This document shows, in pieces, positions 25,601 to 32,808 of a stretch of DNA of 64,000 nt (position 1 is the stretch's first letter; each line of letters begins with the position of its first letter). Position numbers and translations under genes: made by a program. Below the pieces are notes generated by a model. That model was not told the DNA's origin. It was given only the letters and a program-made list of their open reading frames with translations, and ran no database searches. The stretch spans positions 1-64,000 of the forward strand of contig DAOSIS010000002.1 in NCBI GenBank assembly GCA_035366835.1, in the 5' to 3' direction. The stretch is from UBA6109 sp035366835 (GTDB lineage Bacteria; Desulfobacterota; Syntrophia; Syntrophales; UBA6109).

Positions 25601-26455
25601 ATGGAACCCGGCGACGTCGAAAAGATCGAGATTGCCCTTCTGCTGGAGGCCGTCTTCCGGCGTTACGGCCATGATTTCCGGGAGTATGCGGTCTCGACGG
25701 TCGAGAGGCGCATCCGGGATTTTCTCCCGCGGTCCGGTTGTGCGTCGATCTCCGCCCTGATTCCGAAGATCCTGCGCGATGACACCTTCTTCCGGCAGTT
25801 TCTCCAGACCTTTTCCGTCACCGTGACGGAGATGTTCCGGGACCCCGGTGTATACCGCGCGCTCCGGGAGAGCGTCGTCCCCATCCTGCGCACCTATCCC
25901 TCCATCCGCGTCTGGGTTGCCGGGTGCGCCACGGGCGAAGAGGCCTACTCGCTCGCCATCCTCTTGGAGGAGGAGGGACTCTACGAGAGGGCAACGGTCT
26001 TCGCGACGGACTTCAACGAAGAAGCCCTGGCCGGGGCCAAAGAGGGCATCTATCCGCTCGATCGCATCCGCCTTTTCACGCAGAACTATCAGGATTCGGG
26101 CGGGACGCAGCCTTTTTCCACCTACTGCCATGCCCGCTACGACGCCATGGCGGTCTCTTCCTCCCTGAAGAGGAACATCATTTTTGCGAACCACAATCTG
26201 GCGACCGACGCCGTATTCGGAGAGATGCACCTGATCCTGTGCCGAAACGTCCTGATCTATTTCGACGGGGCGCTCCAGGACCGCGTCCTGAATCTTTTTT
26301 ACGAAAGCCTCGTGCACAGGGGATATCTCTGCCTGGGCGCCGCCGAAATCATCCGCTTTTCGTCGGTGCAGGATCGCTTTGAAGTCGTCGACGAAAAGGC
26401 GCGGATATACCGGCGGCGGTCGGCGGGGGAGGTCGCATGCCCGGGGCGGGGATGA
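25601..26455 (+). CDS. CheR-type protein-glutamate O-methyltransferase
   Basis: A 284-residue SAM-dependent methyltransferase of the CheR family. The N-terminal helical domain (VSTVERRIRDFLPRSGCASI) precedes the SAM-binding motif VWVAGCATGEEAYSLAILL, then ATDFNEEALAGAKEGIYPL, and the catalytic-side CRNVLIYFDGALQ. CheR normally methylates chemoreceptor glutamates, and stand-alone forms act in sensor-kinase signalling. No CheB methylesterase or chemoreceptor gene is in the window, so the target may be one of the flanking kinases or a protein elsewhere. It follows the hybrid kinase by 11 bp and is probably co-transcribed. Confidence 0.88.
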   Translation: MEPGDVEKIEIALLLEAVFRRYGHDFREYAVSTVERRIRDFLPRSGCASISALIPKILRDDTFFRQFLQTFSVTVTEMFRDPGVYRALRESVVPILRTYPSIRVWVAGCATGEEAYSLAILLEEEGLYERATVFATDFNEEALAGAKEGIYPLDRIRLFTQNYQDSGGTQPFSTYCHARYDAMAVSSSLKRNIIFANHNLATDAVFGEMHLILCRNVLIYFDGALQDRVLNLFYESLVHRGYLCLGAAEIIRFSSVQDRFEVVDEKARIYRRRSAGEVACPGRG

Positions 26456-26509
26456 GCTTGCAGGGCGGATCCCTCTTAGGCAATCGGCCAACGGGGGAGG
26501 AGGAGGAAT

Positions 26510-28081
26510 ATGGCTGACCGACAAAAAATCCTCGTCGTAGACGACAAGGAGGAAAATCTTCTTGCGACCTCGATGCTGCTGAGGGAGAGCGGCGCCGAAA
26601 TCGTCGGCGCCACATGCGGCAACGACGCCCTGATCGCATCCCTCAATCATGACTTCAGTCTCGCAGTCCTCGACGTCCAGATGCCGGAGATGGACGGATA
26701 CGAGCTGGCCCAATACCTCCGCGGCGAGGAAAAGACGAAAAACGTGCCGATCATTTTTCTTTCGGCCGCCTATTCCGACGAGTACCACGTCTTCAAGGGG
26801 TATGAATCAGGAGCCGTCGATTTCATCACCAAACCATTCAACCCGGCGATTTTTCTAAGCAAAGTAAATATCCTTCTTCAACGCGAGCGGCTGCTGCAGG
26901 ACCTGAAGAGAGAAATGAAGGAAAGGAAAGAGGCCGAGAAGGCCATCAAGGAGCGCGAGGAGGAACTGGCGGCGATTTACGAAAATGCGCCGCTCCTGAT
27001 GCTGCTCGTGGACCGGGAGCGCCGCGTGTGCAAAGCGAACAAGTTCGTCCAGACGCTTGTGGCTGCGGACAACCCGGTCGGACGGCTCGCCGGCGAGGCG
27101 CTGTCCTGCCGGCACGCCCTGGAGGATCCGCAGGGCTGCGGCTTCGGATCCGCCTGCCAGCAATGCGCGGTTCGGCGCACGATCGCCGACACCTTCGAAA
27201 GCCGGTGCGGCCGTGAGCAGGTGGAAGCGAACCTCCTGCTCTCCGTCAGGGGAAAGGCGCAGGAGGTGACGGGTCTCGTCTCCACCGTCCGCTTTCATGT
27301 CCGGGAAGAACCGCTGGTGCTGGTGACGATCCAGGACATCACGGAACGGAAAAAGATGGAGAGGGATCTTCAGCGGCATGCGAGCCAGCTTGAATACGCA
27401 AACAGGGAACTGGAGAGTTTCAGCTATTCCGTCTCCCATGACCTGCGCGCCCCCCTGCGGGCCATCGACGGTTATACGCGCATGATCCTCAAGAAGGCGG
27501 GGGATCGGTTCGACGAGGACACCCTGAAGAAATTTTCCGCAATCCGGGACAATGCGCGGATGATGGGCCAGCTCATCGAGGATCTTCTGGCCTTCTCGCG
27601 CCTGGGCCGGACGCCGCTGTCGACAGCCGAGCTGGACATGGACGCCCTGGTTGCGGAGGTATGGGGAGAGCTGCAGGTCGTCAACCCCGGAAGGCGCATC
27701 GATTTCAGGGCGGCCCTCCTTCCGGCGGGGAGAGCGGACCGCGCGCTGATCAAGCAGGTATTCGTCAACGTCCTCTCCAATGCGGTCAAGTTCACGAAGG
27801 CGCGGGGCGACGGGGCGCTTGTCGAGGTGGGCGGACATCGAGACGGAAGCGAGATCGTTTACTTTGTCAGGGACAACGGCGTGGGATTCGACATGACCTA
27901 CCACGACAAGATGTTCGGAGTCTTTCAGCGGCTTCACGGCAGCGAAGAATATGAGGGGACGGGGATCGGTCTGGCGCTCGTCCAGCGGATCGTTTACCGG
28001 CACGGCGGCCGGATATGGGCGGAGGGGAAAGTGGACGGCGGCGCCACGTTCTATTTCACGCTCCCGACGGATAAGGTCTGA
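26510..28081 (+). CDS. REC-PAS-histidine kinase with a cysteine-rich PAS loop
   Basis: A 523-residue cytoplasmic protein with an unusual order: an N-terminal receiver (residues 7-120, phospho-Asp in AVLDVQMPEMDG), a coiled coil, a PAS domain (about 155-285), then HisKA with the His in SYSVSHDLRAPLRAIDGY (about 312) and HATPase (NVLSNAVKFT, DNGVGFDM, GTGIGLALV). The PAS domain carries a cysteine cluster (SCRHAL, GCGFGSACQQCAV). Kinases with an N-terminal receiver usually accept phosphate from a partner, here plausibly the hybrid kinase upstream. GGAGGAGGA lies before the ATG. Confidence 0.9.
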   Translation: MADRQKILVVDDKEENLLATSMLLRESGAEIVGATCGNDALIASLNHDFSLAVLDVQMPEMDGYELAQYLRGEEKTKNVPIIFLSAAYSDEYHVFKGYESGAVDFITKPFNPAIFLSKVNILLQRERLLQDLKREMKERKEAEKAIKEREEELAAIYENAPLLMLLVDRERRVCKANKFVQTLVAADNPVGRLAGEALSCRHALEDPQGCGFGSACQQCAVRRTIADTFESRCGREQVEANLLLSVRGKAQEVTGLVSTVRFHVREEPLVLVTIQDITERKKMERDLQRHASQLEYANRELESFSYSVSHDLRAPLRAIDGYTRMILKKAGDRFDEDTLKKFSAIRDNARMMGQLIEDLLAFSRLGRTPLSTAELDMDALVAEVWGELQVVNPGRRIDFRAALLPAGRADRALIKQVFVNVLSNAVKFTKARGDGALVEVGGHRDGSEIVYFVRDNGVGFDMTYHDKMFGVFQRLHGSEEYEGTGIGLALVQRIVYRHGGRIWAEGKVDGGATFYFTLPTDKV

Positions 28082-28123
28082 AATCGGCTGCGGGACCGGC
28101 GGCAGCATTCGGAGGAGGGCGCC

Positions 28124-28174
28124 ATGAATCTCAAGGAGTACTTTCCATTCTCCCTGATCGGGGAAAGCGGGTAA
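28124..28174 (+). other. Mini-ORF of 16 codons with a strong ribosome site
   Basis: GGAGGAGGGCGCC precedes ATG, and the frame reads MNLKEYFPFSLIGESG then TAA, ending five bases before the DUF523 start. It could be a translated leader that couples the downstream gene, or the remnant 5' end of a lost gene. No known leader-peptide pattern is visible. Confidence 0.3.
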
Positions 28175-28179
28175 GGGCA

Positions 28180-29127
28180 ATGGAGAAGATCAAGATCGGC
28201 CTCAGCCGCTGCCTCCTGGGCGACAATGTCCGTTACGACGGGGGACATCGGCAGGATCGCTACGTTACCGACACCCTGGGAAAATACTTCGACTGGGTCC
28301 CGGTCTGCCCTGAAGTGGAATACGGACTGCCCGTCCCGAGGGAGGCAATGCGCCTCGTGGGCGATCCGGAATCGCCGCGCCTGGTGACGGTCCACAGCGG
28401 TGTCGACCACACGGAGGGCATGCGGAGATGGGCCGGCCGGAAACTGGATGAACTGGCCGGAGAAGGCCTGCTCGGTTTCATCTTCAAGAGCAAGTCGCCC
28501 AGTTGCGGCATGGCAGCGGTGAAGGTCCATTCGCCCGCGGGAACGGCCCGGAAGGCCGGCGTCGGGATCTTGGCAGCCGCCTTCATGGAGCGCTTTCCCC
28601 TGATCCCCTGTGAAGAGGACGAAAGGCTGTACGATCCGGTCCTGCGCGAAAATTTCATCGAGAGGGTCTTCGTCTTCAAGCGTTGGGCCGATGCGTGGCG
28701 GAAGGGCCGCTCGGCAAAGACGCTCGCGGACTTCCACAGGGATCACAAGCTGCTGATCGCGGCGCACAGTCCGGTCCACCTGTCGCGGCTGGACCGCCTG
28801 GTCGCCACCCCCGACCGCCGGCGCCTGCAGGAGACCGCCGCCGCCTACATCGCACTCCTCATGGAGACCTTGAAACTGATCGCGACGGTCCGCAAAAACA
28901 CAAACGTTCTTCATCATATGGCGGGATACCTCAAGAGACGGTTGAACCGGGCCGACCGTCAGGAACTGCTCGAAACGATCGCGAATTACCGCCGCGGCAT
29001 GGTCCCCCTCATCGTCCCGGTCGTCCTCCTGCAGCATTACGTCCGGATGTACGACGAGCCCTGCCTCGAGCGGCAGGTCTACCTGAATCCCCGCCCCCTG
29101 GAGCTGATGCTGCGCAACCACGTGTGA
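28180..29127 (+). CDS. DUF523-DUF1722 fusion (TudS-like desulfidase domain plus YbgA-like domain)
   Basis: A 315-residue two-domain protein. Residues about 5-150 are DUF523, whose conserved cysteines (GLSRCLLGDNVRYDGGH, VPVCPEVEYGLPVPRE, KSKSPSCGM) are those that hold a [4Fe-4S] cluster in the thiouracil desulfidase TudS. Residues about 195-310 are DUF1722 (YbgA; KTLADFHRDHKLLIAAHSP, MAGYLKRRLNRADRQELLETI). Such fusions are common, but the biological substrate is unknown; thio-nucleobase salvage or repair is a family-level guess. It follows the kinase by about 100 bp. Confidence 0.88.
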   Translation: MEKIKIGLSRCLLGDNVRYDGGHRQDRYVTDTLGKYFDWVPVCPEVEYGLPVPREAMRLVGDPESPRLVTVHSGVDHTEGMRRWAGRKLDELAGEGLLGFIFKSKSPSCGMAAVKVHSPAGTARKAGVGILAAAFMERFPLIPCEEDERLYDPVLRENFIERVFVFKRWADAWRKGRSAKTLADFHRDHKLLIAAHSPVHLSRLDRLVATPDRRRLQETAAAYIALLMETLKLIATVRKNTNVLHHMAGYLKRRLNRADRQELLETIANYRRGMVPLIVPVVLLQHYVRMYDEPCLERQVYLNPRPLELMLRNHV

Positions 29128-29183
29128 TTCTGATGCGGCGCCATTCCAAGCGGCTCGATACGAAAAGGGATTCCAAAAACCCC

Positions 29184-29695
29184 CTGGATTTCCGCTTTCG
29201 CGGGAATGACAACGGTGACCCATGGTGTCGTCCCCGCGTAGACGGGGACCCAGTCAGCAAGAGAAGTCCCCCTTGCGCCGGAGAAGTGTTGTCCCCGCGT
29301 AGGCGGGGACCCAGCGCCAATTGGAGTAGTCCAGCGTACCGGCAGACCGTTGTCCCCGCGTAGACGGGGACCCAGCGGCGTGGTTCGCGGAAGACGAGGA
29401 ACCGGTGTGGTTGTCCCCGCGTAGGCGGGGATCCAGCGCTTTGCTAAGCACGGAAACGGATTCTGAAAACCCTGGATTCTCGCTTTCGCGGGCATGACAA
29501 AACGAACGAATCATCTGTCACCACCGCGTCTTCTCTGTCACCCCCGCGAACGCGGGGGTCCAGCTTCGACGATGTGCCGGGCGAAATCGATTGCCTCGTC
29601 ACCCCCGCGAACGCGGGGGTCCAGCTCTCTGGTTACGCACTGCCTGCGGAAATAAACTCTCAAAGAATCTGGATTCCCGCTTCCGCGGGAATGAC
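29184..29695 (+). repeat. Cluster of nine 27-bp palindromic repeats, partly at 61-bp period
   Basis: The gap between two convergent genes holds nine 27-bp elements of one family (general form GTC-NN-CCCGCG-N-GCGGG-NN-CCAG). Direct copies start at 29227, 29288, 29349, 29410, 29537 and 29598; inverted copies are 29184-29210, 29472-29498 and 29669-29695. Distances between 29227, 29288, 29349 and 29410, and between 29537 and 29598, are exactly 61 bp. The arms vary by compensating sets (TCCCC/GGGGA, ACCCCC/GGGGGT, ATTCCCG/CGGGAAT). The inverted copies share about 25 bp of A-rich flank. The intervening 34-bp stretches are unrelated. No gene is present in 29128-29755. Confidence 0.85.
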
Positions 29696-29755
29696 AAGAA
29701 AGGAAGTTGCCTCGGCTTCACTCGGGATGAACTCTGCGACGCGCGATCTCGTTTC

Positions 29756-31495
29756 TCAGATGCCGTTGGCAAGATTTTCCCGGCAGCGAAGGACGAGCGC
29801 GGTAAGAGACGGCAAATTCCCGGCGCGGGCCGCCGCGTCCAAGAGGTTTGCGACGCCGCGTGGGATGTGGCGGCGGAACTCGGGGAGGTTTTTCTTCAGG
29901 CTGAGGCACCCGTAAGCGCCCAGGGCCTGCATCAGTCTCTGGGACGAGGCCATGAAGAAGAGCCGCCGGAAATCGGGCCAGGGAAGGGGAAAGCCGCGGT
30001 CGTGGTACGATCGCAGCAGCGCTTCACGCCGGTCTGGAGGCATGCCGACGTAGGGGTCGTAAAGAAACGAACCCAGGTCATAGAGCGGGTTCCCGACGCG
30101 CATTCCCTGAAAATCGATGAGGACGGGTCTGCCGGAACGGATCATCACGTTCTGGGACTGCAGGTCGCGGTGCACGAGCCTTTCCGGACCGGCGAGGAGC
30201 GCGGCCGCGAGGGACTCCAACTCCTTCCCCAGTTCCCCGCGGACCAGGCCGGCGGCGTCGATTCCGCAGACGTCCCGGACGAAATTGTCCAGGAAGTAGT
30301 CCTGCTCCCAGCGGTACAGGGCGGTGGAAAAGCCCTCCATGGTCGGGACGCCGGTTCTCCGGAATTCCGCCAGCGGGAAGCTGTGGAGCCGGTGGGCGAT
30401 GGCGAGCGTCTCGGAGTAGAGGCGTGTCCTTTCCCGTCCGGACTCTTCCGCCAGCGACTCGAGATTCCGGTTTCCGAGATCCTCCAGCAGGACGAAACAG
30501 CGGTCGGCGTCAGAGGCGATGATCCGCGGCACGGGGATGCCGATCGAGGCGAGAAACCGGCCGATCGGTTCCCATACGGCGTTTTCCCGCCTCGCCAGTT
30601 CGTAATGCATGAAGACAAAGGTGCCCGCCGCGCCCGCCTGCACCCTCCAGTAGGCGCGATCGGAGCCGCGCGCGGCGAAGGGCTCGAAGCGGACCGCCGC
30701 TGCATCGGGAAGGGCGAGCGCCTCCGCGACCCATCGGCGGGCGGCCTCTTCCGGCATGAACCCTGTCCCGCCCTTCCGATCCGGCTCCTGCAGTTTCAAC
30801 TGCCCGTACTCTTCCGGGCTGCCGATGTCCCGCCAGGAGCCCTCGTCGATCACGACGCCGGCGACGGAACCGGGCGATTCCCGGATCGCGCGCAGGAAAC
30901 CCTCCACGACGGACTCGGCCTTGCCCGGGACCAGCCGATCCAGGAAGCGCCTCCGGATCATGTAGATCCCCGTGAACTGGCATTTCTTCCCGCCGGGATC
31001 TCCGAGCCTTCCCCGCATGTCGCAGACGGCATCCCCCGCGCCGAGGGCCACGTTGCGGAGCGGTCCCTCGCTCCGCAGGGCCAGGGATGCCTCGGCGCCG
31101 TTCCGCACATGCGCCCCGATCAGCCGCGCCAGCGGCAGGTCCGTCAGGATGTCGCCGTTGTAGACGAGAAGCATGTCCTCTGCGCCGAGGAGGTCTTCGA
31201 TGTTCTTGAGGCCGCCGCCTGTGTCCAGGAGCGTCGGCTCGTGGCGGAAGACGATCGGAACGCCGCGCCAGCGGGAGTCGGGAAAGGCCCGACCGTAGAC
31301 CTCGGCGCGATGATGGGTATTGACGATGAAGCGCTCGATGCCGACGGTCAGGAGGTGGTCCATCGCATAGGTGATGATGGGACGGCCGCCCAGGGGCAGC
31401 AAGGGCTTGGGGCAGTCGTCGGTGAGGGGCCGCATCCGCACCCCCAGTCCGGCTCCGAGGAGAAAGGCGGTGCGGAGGTCCCAGGATTCCTTCAT
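29756..31495 (-). CDS. Fused nucleotidyltransferase (MurU-like) and sugar kinase (AmgK-like)
   Basis: A 579-residue bifunctional protein. Residues about 8-240 are a sugar-1-phosphate nucleotidyltransferase (LGAGLGVRMRPLTDDCPKPL, LLVYNGDILTDLPL, DIGSPEEYGQLK), most like MurU, which makes UDP-MurNAc from MurNAc-1-phosphate. Residues about 265-579 are an aminoglycoside-phosphotransferase-fold kinase with the Brenner motif LVHRDLQSQNVM (about 440) and the metal-binding VLIDFQGMRVG, most like AmgK, the anomeric MurNAc/GlcNAc kinase. Fusing them would convert the free sugar straight to its UDP form. The start ATG overlaps the MFS stop (ATGA). Assignment to MurNAc is inferred from both domains plus the permease and SpoIID neighbours. 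Confidence 0.8.
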   Translation of the reverse strand: MKESWDLRTAFLLGAGLGVRMRPLTDDCPKPLLPLGGRPIITYAMDHLLTVGIERFIVNTHHRAEVYGRAFPDSRWRGVPIVFRHEPTLLDTGGGLKNIEDLLGAEDMLLVYNGDILTDLPLARLIGAHVRNGAEASLALRSEGPLRNVALGAGDAVCDMRGRLGDPGGKKCQFTGIYMIRRRFLDRLVPGKAESVVEGFLRAIRESPGSVAGVVIDEGSWRDIGSPEEYGQLKLQEPDRKGGTGFMPEEAARRWVAEALALPDAAAVRFEPFAARGSDRAYWRVQAGAAGTFVFMHYELARRENAVWEPIGRFLASIGIPVPRIIASDADRCFVLLEDLGNRNLESLAEESGRERTRLYSETLAIAHRLHSFPLAEFRRTGVPTMEGFSTALYRWEQDYFLDNFVRDVCGIDAAGLVRGELGKELESLAAALLAGPERLVHRDLQSQNVMIRSGRPVLIDFQGMRVGNPLYDLGSFLYDPYVGMPPDRREALLRSYHDRGFPLPWPDFRRLFFMASSQRLMQALGAYGCLSLKKNLPEFRRHIPRGVANLLDAAARAGNLPSLTALVLRCRENLANGI

Positions 31496-32808
31496 CGCGC
31501 CGCCTCCCTGTTCCTGCCGAATGCCGGGTCGATCCGCACCATGGCGACGACGAGAAAACCGGGAAGCGTCGTCAGCATGACCCACAGGAAGAACCAGCGG
31601 TAGCCCATCGTCTCCTGGAGCCAGCCGCTGAACATGGCGGGGATCATCATGCCGAGCGCCATGATTCCCGTCGAGATCGCATAGTGGACGGTCTTGTAGG
31701 GCCCTTCCGAGACCATGATCATGTACATCGTGTAGGCCGTGAATCCGAAGCCGTAGCCGAACTGCTCCAGGGCAACGGCGGCGTTGATGAGATGGAAGTT
31801 CTCCGGCATCGCGTGGGAGAGCCAGACGAAGATGAGGTCCGGGAGGTGCATGGCCAGGACCATCGGCCAGATCCAGAAACGCAGGCCCCGGCGGGCGATG
31901 GCGTAGCCCCCGATCAAACCTCCGGCCATCAGGGCGACGGCGCCCACGGTCCCGTAGATGATGCCGAGTTCGCTGGTCGTGAGCCCCAGGCCCCCCTTGC
32001 TGCGCGGATCGAGGAGAAAGGGGGCGACCATCTTGACGAGCTGCGTCTCCGCCAGGCGGTACAGGAGGAAGAAGGCGAGGACGGCGAGGATGTCCTTGCG
32101 GCGGAAGAAAAGGGCGATCATGTGGAGATACTCGGAGGAGACTTTCCCGGAATTCCGCTGGAACGTCGGCCGGTCGACGGCCGGGTAGGGGAGAACGAAC
32201 AGATGATAGAGGAACAGGGAGGCGAAGACCGCGGCCGCGAGGAAAAAAGCGACGGACCAGGCGCTGGCGACGGACCAGCCCTTCGCTTCCAGATGCCCGG
32301 CGAGGATGACCAGGCCCCCCTTGGCGGCGATCGTGGCAATCCTGTAGAAGATCGTGCGGACGCCCACGAACTCGGCCTGCCGGTGCTGTGAAAGCCCCAG
32401 CATGTAGAAACCGTCCGCGGCGATGTCGTGGGTGGCGGAGCTGAAGGCCATGATCCAGAACATGGCGAGCGTGTAGCGGAAAAAGTCCGGCGCCGGGATC
32501 GTCAGCGCCACGCAGGCGAGCGACGCGCCCACGACGACCTGCATGGCGACGATCCAGAACCGCTTCGTCCGGAACATCTCGACGAAGGGGCTCCAGAGCG
32601 GCTTGATGACCCAGGGGAGGTAGAGCCAGCTCGTATAGAGGGCGATGTCCGTATTGGAAATCCCCAGACGCTTGTACAGGACGACCGACACGATCATGGC
32701 GATGATGTACGGGATGCCCTCGGCCATGTAGAGGGACGGCACCCACAGCCAGGGGTTTCGGGGAGGCGGTGTCGGGGGAGCGGGATCGCCGGCGGTCGTT
32801 GTCTTCAA
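31492..32808 (-). CDS. AmpG/MurT-like MFS permease
   Basis: A 438-residue major-facilitator transporter with about 12 membrane helices. The N-terminal SLYMAEGIPYIIAMIVSVVLY and the segment WVIKPLWSPFVEMFRTKRFW are typical of the AmpG clade, as is SSATHDIAADGFYML (AmpG has SATQDIAxD). AmpG imports GlcNAc-anhydroMurNAc muropeptides, and related carriers import free MurNAc. It lies between a SpoIID-like glycan hydrolase and a kinase/uridylyltransferase, so a cell-wall sugar is the likely cargo. The start appears to be TTG, overlapping the SpoIID stop (TTGA); no ATG gives a full first helix. Confidence 0.8.
   Translation of the reverse strand: MKTTTAGDPAPPTPPPRNPWLWVPSLYMAEGIPYIIAMIVSVVLYKRLGISNTDIALYTSWLYLPWVIKPLWSPFVEMFRTKRFWIVAMQVVVGASLACVALTIPAPDFFRYTLAMFWIMAFSSATHDIAADGFYMLGLSQHRQAEFVGVRTIFYRIATIAAKGGLVILAGHLEAKGWSVASAWSVAFFLAAAVFASLFLYHLFVLPYPAVDRPTFQRNSGKVSSEYLHMIALFFRRKDILAVLAFFLLYRLAETQLVKMVAPFLLDPRSKGGLGLTTSELGIIYGTVGAVALMAGGLIGGYAIARRGLRFWIWPMVLAMHLPDLIFVWLSHAMPENFHLINAAVALEQFGYGFGFTAYTMYMIMVSEGPYKTVHYAISTGIMALGMMIPAMFSGWLQETMGYRWFFLWVMLTTLPGFLVVAMVRIDPAFGRNREAAR

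Noticed and set aside
29227..29624. Type I-E CRISPR array
   Set aside because: Period and hairpin look right, but repeats differ from one another, three related units are inverted, a single copy occurs at 37815, and no cas gene is in the window. Reported as a palindromic repeat cluster instead.
29591..31603. 670-codon + strand open frame over the repeat cluster and the MurU-AmgK gene
   Set aside because: It begins within the palindromic repeats and runs antisense to a gene with intact catalytic motifs.
31495..32746. N-terminal extension of the MurU-AmgK frame across the permease gene
   Set aside because: The translation upstream of MKESWD is low-complexity His/Arg/Pro-rich, and the permease frame on the same strand is clearly real; the ATG at 31495 overlaps its stop.
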